Assembly (NCBI RefSeq): GCF_900091505.1
Contig: NZ_LT607409.1
Coordinates: forward strand, 1,364,001 to 1,428,000
Origin: Micromonospora chokoriensis
GTDB lineage: Bacteria > Actinomycetota > Actinomycetes > Mycobacteriales > Micromonosporaceae
Reading direction: 5' to 3'
Length of the DNA stretch: 64,000 bases
The position numbers were made by a program, and so were the translations under genes. This document shows positions 57,352 to 64,000 of this stretch, in pieces (position 1 is the first letter of the stretch; the number at the start of each line of letters is the position of its first letter). The notes under the pieces were generated by a model. That model searched no databases. It saw nothing but the letters and a program-made list of their open reading frames with translations, and was not told where the DNA came from.

Positions 57352-58923
57352 CTAGTACGCGCCCTTGCGGGCGAGCACCACCCCGACGGTGCGCCACAGG
57401 ATGCTGAGGTCGTACGCCAACGACCAGTTGTCGACGTAGTAGAGGTCCAGGCGGACCGACTCGTCCCAGGACAGGTCGGAGCGGCCGGAGACCTGCCACA
57501 GGCCGGTCATGCCGGGTCGGACCAGCAGGCGGCGGCGTACGTCACCCAGGAAGTCGCCGTCGTCGGCCGGCAACGGGCGGGGCCCCACCAGCGACATCTC
57601 ACCCCAGAGCACGTTGATCAGCTGCGGCAGCTCGTCCAGCGACGAGGCCCGCAGGAAGCCGCCGACCGGGAAGACCCGGGGGTCCTGCTTCATCTTGAAC
57701 AACATGCCGTCGGTCTCGTTGCGATCGACCAGGCTGGCCAGCCGATCCTCGGCGTCGACGTACATGGTCCGGAACTTCCACACCCGGAACGTGCGCCCCT
57801 CGTGCCCCACCCGAGGCTGGCGGAAGAACACCGGCCCCCGGTCGGAAATCTTGATCGCCACGGCGATCACCACGAAGAGCGGGATCAGCAGCAGCAGGCC
57901 GAGGCCGGCGGCGACCCGGTCCATCAGGTTCTTGGCCAGCAGCGCGGGACCGGAGAGGGTCGGCTCCTCGACGTGCAGCAGCGGCAGGCCCTCGATCGGC
58001 CGGATGTGCACCCGGGGCCCGGCGATGTCGGTCAGCTGCGGCGCGACGACCAAGTCGACCCCGGAGCCCTCCAACTGCCAGGCCAGCCGGCGCAGCTCGC
58101 CCGGCTCGGCGCTGGCCGACCCGCAGACGGCGATGGTGTCCCCGCCGACCTCGCGGACCAGGGCCAGGACGTCCCGGCCGGCGTACACCGGAACCGGGGT
58201 CGGCATTCCCCTAGCCGCCGCGTAGCCGTCGGTGATGTGGATGGCGACGGGCACCAGCCCGGCGGCCGGGCTGCGGGTGACCGCCGCGTAGACCTCCAGG
58301 CACTCCGGCAGGGTGCCGACCAGCACCATCCGGTGGGCGGCCTGGCCGGCCCGACGCCGGATGTAGTGCAGCGCCCAGCGGGCCACGAACCGGCCCCACA
58401 GGATCAACAGCAGGGCGCCGAGCAGGGCCGTGCCGACCGTCCACCGGGACAACGCGGTCTTGGTGGCGAAGGCGAGGAACGAGACGCTCGCGGCCACCGT
58501 CACCGCGGCCCGGATCACCCGCTTGAACTCGTCCGGGCCGAGCCCCAGGTAGCGCCGGTCGTACGCCCGGTTGCTCCAGAGGATCACCACCCAGCCGAGC
58601 GGAAGCAGCAGGTAGGAGACGGTGTGGAACCAGGTCGGGTCCTGGTTGGTGCCGGTGAACCCGGAGGCGGCCTGGTCGAACAGCTGGATCGCGATCCAGC
58701 TGGCGAACGCCGCCGCGCCGAAGTCGAGCAGCAGCAGGATCGCGATGTAGGGGCGGTGCCAACGGGAGACACGGCGTCGAGCCCTGGTCCACGCCGACCG
58801 AGGGACGCCGTTGTGTGACGGCGGCGTCGGCGGCTGGATCTCGAAGCTGTCGACGTGCCGCACGAGTCTGCTCCGGCCTTCGTTGGTTACCGGGCGCTGG
58901 AGGCTTGCCGTCACCTCACCCAT
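57352..58923 (-). CDS. Polyprenyl glycosylphosphotransferase (WbaP/CpsE-like)
   Basis: A 523-residue sugar transferase. Four helices (about 60-190), then a Rossmann-like domain (MVLVGTLPECLEVYAAV), then a fifth hydrophobic segment and the catalytic bacterial sugar transferase domain: KFRTMYVDAEDRL, RASSLDELPQLINVL, MSLVGPRPLPADDGDFL and PGMTGLWQVSGRS. It transfers sugar-1-phosphate from a nucleotide sugar to undecaprenyl phosphate, starting an exopolysaccharide. ATG 58923 follows GGGAGG; ATG 58935 is possible. A minus-strand TATAGT at 59094-59099 could be its promoter. Confidence 0.9.
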   Translation of the reverse strand: MGEVTASLQRPVTNEGRSRLVRHVDSFEIQPPTPPSHNGVPRSAWTRARRRVSRWHRPYIAILLLLDFGAAAFASWIAIQLFDQAASGFTGTNQDPTWFHTVSYLLLPLGWVVILWSNRAYDRRYLGLGPDEFKRVIRAAVTVAASVSFLAFATKTALSRWTVGTALLGALLLILWGRFVARWALHYIRRRAGQAAHRMVLVGTLPECLEVYAAVTRSPAAGLVPVAIHITDGYAAARGMPTPVPVYAGRDVLALVREVGGDTIAVCGSASAEPGELRRLAWQLEGSGVDLVVAPQLTDIAGPRVHIRPIEGLPLLHVEEPTLSGPALLAKNLMDRVAAGLGLLLLIPLFVVIAVAIKISDRGPVFFRQPRVGHEGRTFRVWKFRTMYVDAEDRLASLVDRNETDGMLFKMKQDPRVFPVGGFLRASSLDELPQLINVLWGEMSLVGPRPLPADDGDFLGDVRRRLLVRPGMTGLWQVSGRSDLSWDESVRLDLYYVDNWSLAYDLSILWRTVGVVLARKGAY

Positions 58924-59187
58924 GTCCTCCCGCATGACACGGGCCGCTCACTCGGCGTGAGGGCCCGGGTCGCCCACCGTCCCAGTCTCCCACGCGGGCT
59001 CCGACCGGTCGCCGCCCCGAGGGAGATTGGCGACCGATGGTGCCGGCGGGATCTGGCCGGCTCCGCACCATTTCAGAAGCCGGGGACCGGGCCACTATAC
59101 CGATGGATGCGCGCGTGGCGAGAACGGCGGACCGGAGCTTCCGCTCAGGAAGGCCGATTCCGCTCCGTAGTCGCCACGTGGAGTTAC

Positions 59188-60048
59188 TCACCGTACGAGA
59201 CGGGACAACCGTCGGTCAGCGAGGGGTTTTCCGCCGGTCTGACAGGTTGGGCAGTATTGCAAGCTCGAATCGGCGAACGACACCTCCCGCACGGTGTCCC
59301 CGCACACCGGGCAGGGCAGCCCGGTGCGGGCGTGCACCTTCAATCCGGAACGCTTCTCGCCCTTCAGCTCCGCCGCCCGCTGACCCAGGGACCGCTCGAC
59401 CGCGTCGCCGAGCACCTGCCGGGTGGCCGCGTGCAGGGTGGCGATCTGGGCGTCGGTGAGCCGGTCGGTGATCGCGAAGGGGGACAGCTTCGCGGCGTGC
59501 AGGATCTCGTCGGAGTACGCGTTGCCCACCCCGGACAGCACCGACTGGTCGGTCAGCACCCCCTTGACCTGCCCCCGCCGGCTCCGCAACCGCTCTGCGA
59601 AGGTGGGCAGGTCCGCAGCGAGCGCGTCCGGGCCCAGTTTGGCCACCCCGGGCACCTCCGCTACCTCGGTGACCAGGTACGCGGCCAGCTTCTTCTGGGT
59701 GCCGGCCTCGGTGAGGTCGAAGCCGGAACCGTCGTCCAGGCGTACCCGCAGCGCGATCGGACCCTTGCCGGGGCGCAGCGGAGTGGTGGCCGGGAACGCC
59801 TCCCGGTAGTGCAGCCAGCCCGCCCGGGCCAGGTGCACCACGAGGTGCAGGTCACCCTCGAACAGCACGTCGAGGAACTTGCCGTGCCGGCTGGCATCGA
59901 CCACCGCCCGACCGGCGACGGCGGTCGGTGCCGGTTCGTACGTCTTCAGGGCGCTGATCGCGGCGATCTCCAGCCGGTCGACACGCCGCCCCACCGCGCG
60001 CTGCCGCAGGTAACCCGCGAGCGCCTCAACCTCCGGTAGTTCGGGCAC
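59188..60048 (-). CDS. Fpg/Nei family DNA glycosylase
   Basis: A 286-residue base-excision enzyme. The N-terminal PELPEVEALAGYLRQ provides the catalytic Pro and Glu. The helix-two-turn-helix region is VLSGVGNAYSDEIL, and the C-terminal zinc finger is CPVCGDTVREVSFADSSLQY followed by CPTC. It removes oxidised pyrimidines or purines and cuts the backbone. GTG 60048 is the only start giving the required Pro2. It is divergent from the glycosyltransferase by 24 nt. Confidence 0.93.
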   Translation of the reverse strand: MPELPEVEALAGYLRQRAVGRRVDRLEIAAISALKTYEPAPTAVAGRAVVDASRHGKFLDVLFEGDLHLVVHLARAGWLHYREAFPATTPLRPGKGPIALRVRLDDGSGFDLTEAGTQKKLAAYLVTEVAEVPGVAKLGPDALAADLPTFAERLRSRRGQVKGVLTDQSVLSGVGNAYSDEILHAAKLSPFAITDRLTDAQIATLHAATRQVLGDAVERSLGQRAAELKGEKRSGLKVHARTGLPCPVCGDTVREVSFADSSLQYCPTCQTGGKPLADRRLSRLVR

Positions 60049-60072
60049 CAGCCAACGGTAGCCTTCTTTCCC

Positions 60073-61386
60073 GTGAGAATCGTGGTGGCGCACAACCGGT
60101 ACCGGGAAGCACAGCCCTCGGGCGAGAACATCATCGTCGACTCGGAGATCGCCCAGCTCACCGCCGCAGGCGTCGAGGTGCTGCCGTTCATCCGCAGTTC
60201 GGACGAGATCCCGTCGATGTCGAAGGCGGCGAAGGCGCTGCTGCCGATCTCGCCGATCTGGGCTCCGCGCGCCCAGCACGACCTGAGCCGACTGCTCACC
60301 GAGCACCGACCGGACGTCCTGCACCTGCACAACCCGTACCCCCTGCTGTCGCCCTGGGTGGTGCGGACCGCGCACCGGCACGGCGTGCCGGTCGTGCAGA
60401 CGGTGCACAACTACCGGCAGGTCTGCTCCTCGGGGATCTACTTCCGCGACGGGGTGATCTGCCAGGACTGCAAGGGCCGGGCGCTGGGGGTGCCGGCGAT
60501 CAAGCACCGCTGCTACCGCGATTCGGCGGCCCAGAGCGCCCTGATGGCGACCACCCTGGCCGTGCACCGCGGCACCTGGCGTTCGGTGGACCGGTACGTC
60601 GCGCTCACCTCGGCGATCGCCGACCACCTCCGCGACTACGGCATGCCGGACGAACGCATCGTGGTCAAGCCGAACTCGGTGCCCGACCCGGGCCAGCCGT
60701 CGCCGCTCGGTGACGGGTTCCTCTACATGGCCCGGCTCTCTCCGGAGAAGGGCCTTGACCTGCTGCTGGACGCCTGGCGTCGGCACCCGGTGGGTGCGCT
60801 GGGCACGCTGCGCGTGGCTGGCGACGGCGAGCTGCGTCCGCTCGTGGAGTCCGCCGCCGCCGAGCGATCCGACGTGGTCTACCTCGGTCAGATCGACCGG
60901 GCCGGGGTGCGGGCAGCGGTCGAGGCGAGCGCTGTGGTGATCGCCGCCTCGATGTGGCACGACGTGCTACCGACCGTGATCCTTGAGGCGTTGGCCAGTG
61001 GTCGGCCGGTTCTCGGCACGGCGCTCGGCGGGATTCCGTACCTGGTCGGGGCCGACGCCCCGCACGAGCCCGCCGGCACCGGCCCGGCCGAGAACGCCTC
61101 CGCCGTCGCCTCGCCGGTCGCGTCGGAGGTCGCCTCGCCGGCTGCTCCCCGGATAGCCGGTGGCGGGTCGGCGATGCCGGCCGGGATCGGTCTCGGCGAC
61201 GCTGGCTGGGTCGTCGCCCCGGAGCCGGCCGCGCTGGCCGCCGCCCTGCCGGTCGCCCGGGCCGGCGCGCCCGCGTTGGCAGTGGGCGCTCGGGCCCGCT
61301 ACGAGCGCACCTTCCACCCGGACGTGGTCACCAAGCAGCTCATCGACATCTACGCGGGCGTGGCCCGCACGGCCGCCCGCGCCTGA
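60073..61386 (+). CDS. GT4 family glycosyltransferase
   Basis: A 437-residue GT-B enzyme. N-terminal domain: RIVVAHNRYREAQPSGENII and VLHLHNPYPLLSPWVV. C-terminal domain: GFLYMARLSPEKGLDLLLDA and DVLPTVILEALASGRPVLGT with the EALA(S/A)G motif near the donor site. A low-complexity Ala/Ser/Pro-rich insert of about 40 residues (ENASAVASPVASEVASP region) interrupts the domain before GDAGWVV. It likely adds a sugar to a surface polymer lipid precursor. GTG 60073 opens the frame and the gene is divergent from the glycosylase gene. Confidence 0.9.
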   Translation: MRIVVAHNRYREAQPSGENIIVDSEIAQLTAAGVEVLPFIRSSDEIPSMSKAAKALLPISPIWAPRAQHDLSRLLTEHRPDVLHLHNPYPLLSPWVVRTAHRHGVPVVQTVHNYRQVCSSGIYFRDGVICQDCKGRALGVPAIKHRCYRDSAAQSALMATTLAVHRGTWRSVDRYVALTSAIADHLRDYGMPDERIVVKPNSVPDPGQPSPLGDGFLYMARLSPEKGLDLLLDAWRRHPVGALGTLRVAGDGELRPLVESAAAERSDVVYLGQIDRAGVRAAVEASAVVIAASMWHDVLPTVILEALASGRPVLGTALGGIPYLVGADAPHEPAGTGPAENASAVASPVASEVASPAAPRIAGGGSAMPAGIGLGDAGWVVAPEPAALAAALPVARAGAPALAVGARARYERTFHPDVVTKQLIDIYAGVARTAARA

Positions 61387-61433
61387 CGACCCCGTCCCGC
61401 GCGGCCCCGGTGCCGGGTGGCCGTACCTGGTCG

Positions 61434-61508
61434 AGATCGCGCTCGATCCAGGATCTGGTGGTCTCGCGGCGGCGAGGAGACCGCTACTTCCTGGATCGAG
61501 CGCGATCT
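61434..61508. repeat. Long inverted repeat, REP-like element A
   Basis: AGATCGCGCTCGATCCAGGA (61434-61453) and its exact complement (61489-61508) flank an inner GGTCTC/GAGACC stem (61460-61465 and 61477-61482) with unpaired 6-nt strips between. The high-complexity arms differ from a usual terminator. It lies past the glycosyltransferase gene in the gap 61387-61683, which holds no convincing gene. Confidence 0.6.
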
Positions 61509-61564
61509 TGGGCTGGCGTGCGTCGCCTCAAGGCGGAGCGGGTGGGCGCAGCGATCCACCCCGA

Positions 61565-61643
61565 AAGATCCACGCGACATCGGGGATGTCGGGGTTTTCC
61601 AGGCGCTGGAAGCGGCAACATCGGCGACGTTGCGCGGATCTTG
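61565..61643. repeat. Long imperfect inverted repeat, REP-like element B
   Basis: The arms at 61565-61591 and 61616-61643 (about 27 nt, starting AAGATCCACGCGACATCGG) pair with roughly six mismatches, several of them G-T on one strand. Inside is a perfect TTCCAG/CTGGAA hairpin at 61597-61611. Together with element A it fills the gap between convergent genes. Confidence 0.5.
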
Positions 61644-61683
61644 CGGGCAGAGCGAGCGCGGGGCGGCGAGGGCGCGACGCGGG

Positions 61684-62406
61684 TCAGCGCAGGGAGGCGC
61701 GGGCGGAGAAGGCGATGCTCGCCAGCAGGAAGCCGCCGTTGACGATGGTGAACGCGACCATCACCCAGAGGACCAGAGCGGGTGCCACAGCCAGCACCAG
61801 GGCGGCCACGAAGACCACCGCGCCGTAGTCACGGACCAGCTTCACCAGGCGGACCGGCAGGGAGGTCGAGGTGACCATGCTGGCCGCGTTCGGGCCGGAC
61901 TGCATCACCGACGTCACCAGGTTGACCATCCAGGTGCCCGCGAAGGTCGCCACCAGCCAGGTCGGGGTGGACGGCTCCTGTGCCACAGCGGTGGCGGCCA
62001 GTGCGGCGACCAGCGCGATCTGCGCGGCGACGTCGCAGAGGATGTCGATCCGGGCACCCGCCGGGCTGCCCTGGCCGGTCACCCGGGCGAGCTGCCCGTC
62101 GGCGCAGTCCAGGGAGTACGCCACCTGCCAGCCGATCAGGGCGAGCAGGCCGACCACCCAGGCCGGTACGTCTCCGTCGGCGACCGGGCCGGCGAGTGCC
62201 ACCACGGTGACCGAGGTGGCCAGCCCGAGCACCAGGTTGGCGAGGGTCAACGCGGTCGGGCGCAGCCCGAGTCGCTGGGCGACCAGCGCGAAGACGGCAC
62301 CCAGCCACTGGCTGATCGACTCGCTGAACAGGCCGCCGCCCCGGTTCACCCGGTGGAAGTCGGCGACGGTGGGACGGGGGTCAGCCAAGCTGGTCGCGGA
62401 TTGCAC
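61684..62406 (-). CDS. CDP-alcohol phosphatidyltransferase
   Basis: A 240-residue membrane enzyme with about six helices. The family motif (residues ~99-125) is DCADGQLARVTGQGSPAGAR followed by IDILCD, containing the DG-AR-G-D-D residues that bind CDP and metal. It transfers a phospho-alcohol from CDP-alcohol. It overlaps the dehydrogenase gene by 26 nt, so its CDP-alcohol is probably made by the enzymes encoded upstream. The product (lipid head group or polymer precursor) is not determined. Confidence 0.87.
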   Translation of the reverse strand: MQSATSLADPRPTVADFHRVNRGGGLFSESISQWLGAVFALVAQRLGLRPTALTLANLVLGLATSVTVVALAGPVADGDVPAWVVGLLALIGWQVAYSLDCADGQLARVTGQGSPAGARIDILCDVAAQIALVAALAATAVAQEPSTPTWLVATFAGTWMVNLVTSVMQSGPNAASMVTSTSLPVRLVKLVRDYGAVVFVAALVLAVAPALVLWVMVAFTIVNGGFLLASIAFSARASLR

Positions 62407-63448
62407 CGGCGTAGTCTGCCAGCCGCTCCCGCGTCTCGGTAGGCGACAGCGCCAGGTGTTCGAGGATGGTGTACCGGTCCGGTCGGGTGCGCGGCGCGAA
62501 CTGCACGGCCTCGACGAACTGGTCGTCGGTGAGCGCCACCTCGGCGGGGAGCCGGGGCAGCCCGTGCCGGGTCAGACAGGCCGACATCTCCCCGAAGCGG
62601 CGCAGATCCCCGCGCAGCCAGGTGCAGAACAGCGCGCCCAGCCCGGCCAGCTCGCCGTGCGAGGCGGTGCCGGGGAAGAGCGAGTCGACCGCGTGCATGA
62701 TCTCGTGGCAGCCGCCGCTGCACGGGCGGCTGGTGCCGTCGACAGCCATCGCCAGGCCGCTGGAGATCAGCGCCTCGGCCAGCACGGTGACGAACGCGTC
62801 GTCCGTCATGTCGCCCGGATGGTTGAGCACCGCCTCGGCGCCGGCTCGCGAGAGCGAGGCCGCCAGCCCGTCGACCGGCTCACCGCGTACCTGGCGGGAC
62901 AGGTCCCAGTCGGCCAGCGCGCTGATGTTGCTGACCACGTCACCGATGCCGGCCCGGTTGTGCCGGTCCGGGCCGCTCTCCACGAAGTCCAGGTCGACGA
63001 TCACCGCGATCGGGATGTGCACCCCGTAGGAGCCCTTGATCCCGTCGGTGATCAGGCTGGCCACCGGGGAGGCGATTCCGTCGTTGGCGAGGCTGGTCGC
63101 CACCGACACCATCGGCAGCCCTCGACGGGTGGCCGCGTACTTGGCCACGTCGATGGTCTTGCCGCCGCCGATGCCCACGACCGCGTCGTACGACCGGGCG
63201 CGGAGCTTGCCGCCGAGGTCGTCGGCGGCGTCCAACGTGCCCCCGGTGACGGTGAACACGTCGGCGGTCCGCAGTGACGGCCGGATCAGCTCCGCGATCT
63301 GGGCACCCTGGCCGGGGCCGACCACCACGGCGACGTCACCGCCGGAGGAGATCCGCCCGTCGGCCAGGATCGTGGCCAGGTCGGCGACAGCCCCACGCCG
63401 TACGTCGATGTGCAGCGGGGTGAGGACGCTCCGTGCTAGTAGCGGCAC
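62381..63448 (-). CDS. Glycerol-1-phosphate dehydrogenase-like (AraM-type) enzyme
   Basis: A 355-residue member of the iron/zinc-containing alcohol dehydrogenase family close to AraM/G1PDH. VGIGGGKTIDVAKYAATRRG is the NAD-binding stretch and SVATSLANDGIASPVA the substrate region. Metal ligands include SGGCHEIMHAVDSL and TASHGELAGLGALF. AraM makes sn-glycerol-1-phosphate from dihydroxyacetone phosphate. GTG 63448 has GGGAG 5 nt upstream. It overlaps the nucleotidyltransferase gene by 13 nt and the transferase gene by 26 nt. Confidence 0.85.
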   Translation of the reverse strand: MPLLARSVLTPLHIDVRRGAVADLATILADGRISSGGDVAVVVGPGQGAQIAELIRPSLRTADVFTVTGGTLDAADDLGGKLRARSYDAVVGIGGGKTIDVAKYAATRRGLPMVSVATSLANDGIASPVASLITDGIKGSYGVHIPIAVIVDLDFVESGPDRHNRAGIGDVVSNISALADWDLSRQVRGEPVDGLAASLSRAGAEAVLNHPGDMTDDAFVTVLAEALISSGLAMAVDGTSRPCSGGCHEIMHAVDSLFPGTASHGELAGLGALFCTWLRGDLRRFGEMSACLTRHGLPRLPAEVALTDDQFVEAVQFAPRTRPDRYTILEHLALSPTETRERLADYAGAIRDQLG

Positions 63449-64000
63449 GCGATCTCCCGCGCGCGGGCCAGGTCGGCGTGGTTGTCGACCTCGACCCACG
63501 GGACGTCACCGATCGGTGCGGCCCGCACCTCCCCGCCCCGGTCGGCGAACTCCTGGTAGCCGTCCTCGTAGTAGAGGTTCGGGTCCCGTCGCCAGGTCGC
63601 CTCCAACGCGTCGGCGAGGGCGTCGGCGACCTGCGGCTCGATCAGCGTGGCGCCGATGTACTCCCCGTACGCCTCGCCCGGGTCCATGATCTTGGTGATC
63701 CGGGTGAGCTGGCCGGCGGCGTCGAAGGTGGTCTTCATCTCCTCCTCGGCCAGCGGCTTGAGGGTGTCCACCGCGAGCAGGATGCCCGGTCCGCGTTCGG
63801 CGAGCAGGGTCTTCTCCACGCTCACCGGGTGCACGGTGTCCCCGTTGACCAGCAGGACCCCGCGCGCGAAGTGCTCCCGGGCCAGCCAGAGCGAGTAGGC
63901 GTTGTTCCACTCCTCGGCCTTGTCGTTGTGCACCAGGGTGATCGTGACCCCGTACTTCTTCTCCAGCTCCGCCTGGCGGGACACGACCGCGTCCGCCGCG
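63436..64000 (-). CDS. Sugar/alcohol-phosphate nucleotidyltransferase (partial, runs off right edge)
   Basis: The last 187 residues of an NTP transferase; the N-terminal nucleotide-binding GxGxR loop lies beyond the edge. KYGVTITLVHNDKAEEWNNA, then VLLVNGDTVHPVS with the metal-binding Asp, KIMDPGEAYGEYIGATLI and VPWVEVDNHADLARAREI are typical of MobA-like cytidylyl- or guanylyltransferases for polyol phosphates. It heads an operon with the AraM-like dehydrogenase and CDP-alcohol transferase, so it may make a CDP-alcohol. Confidence 0.8.
   Translation of the reverse strand, partial: AADAVVSRQAELEKKYGVTITLVHNDKAEEWNNAYSLWLAREHFARGVLLVNGDTVHPVSVEKTLLAERGPGILLAVDTLKPLAEEEMKTTFDAAGQLTRITKIMDPGEAYGEYIGATLIEPQVADALADALEATWRRDPNLYYEDGYQEFADRGGEVRAAPIGDVPWVEVDNHADLARAREIACRY

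Noticed and set aside
61350-61580. Small minus-strand frame inside the palindromic region
   Set aside because: Its translation simply follows the inverted repeats and has no ribosome site.
57352-64000. Secondary metabolite cluster
   Set aside because: No polyketide, peptide or terpene synthase; the genes fit envelope polymer assembly.
1-64000. CRISPR array or tRNA/rRNA genes
   Set aside because: No regularly spaced repeats and no cloverleaf or rRNA-like stretches were recognised by eye; a covariance-model scan would be decisive.

Overview
This is a contiguous, very GC-rich stretch of an actinomycete chromosome. Frequent GTG starts, paired DUF5753/DUF397 regulators, a Bpa-type proteasome activator ending in GQYL, three adjacent LCP proteins and a toxin cassette with CpnT-like and WXG100-like proteins point to Micromonosporaceae, most likely Micromonospora. 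That placement is inferred from gene content. I saw no rRNA, tRNA, CRISPR array, transposase or phage structural gene.

Layout. 1-9.6 kb: LppU-like membrane proteins, EamA exporter, A24 peptidase, a PHP-UvrD fusion helicase, a metallophosphoesterase, moaD, moaA and a fructosamine-kinase-like gene. 9.6-16.5 kb: DUF4192, a VapBC-like pair, an eroded DUF5753/DUF397 pair, a GAP-family protein, fdhD, mobA and YbjN-like genes. 16.6-31.2 kb: mostly housekeeping (Lrp regulator with ddaH, an orphan ABC binding lipoprotein, bpa, two HAD phosphatases, OsmC, a metallopeptidase, AIM24, pheA, arcA). 31.2-39.3 kb: a signalling pair, GDPD, rhodanese, three LCP envelope enzymes and a UDP-glucuronate-decarboxylase-like enzyme. 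39.3-52.2 kb: two SSS symporters each with a small membrane partner, a zinc-ribbon/flavin-reductase fusion, an intact DUF5753/DUF397 pair, an ABC exporter, a RelE-like toxin-antitoxin pair, a five-gene cassette with an EndoU toxin and its likely immunity protein, and a DUF4173 remnant. 52.3-64 kb: an ECF sigma factor with a membrane-anchored propeller partner behind a run of DnaA-box-like sites, a LytTR two-component system, envelope glycosyltransferases, an Fpg/Nei glycosylase, and an operon of nucleotidyltransferase, glycerol-1-phosphate-type dehydrogenase and CDP-alcohol transferase that runs off the right edge.

Two themes recur. One is envelope and surface polymer synthesis: LCP ligases, decarboxylase, polyprenyl glycosylphosphotransferase, GT4 and CDP-alcohol transferase. 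The other is a set of small conflict or regulatory cassettes: two type II toxin-antitoxin pairs, the EndoU cassette, and one intact plus one decayed DUF5753/DUF397 pair. The most unusual items are the split EndoU cassette (47.4-49.6 kb), the DnaA-box-like cluster before the sigma factor (52.3 kb), the palindromic elements at 61.4-61.6 kb, and a canonical plus-strand terminator at 57.2 kb with no plus-strand gene in front of it.
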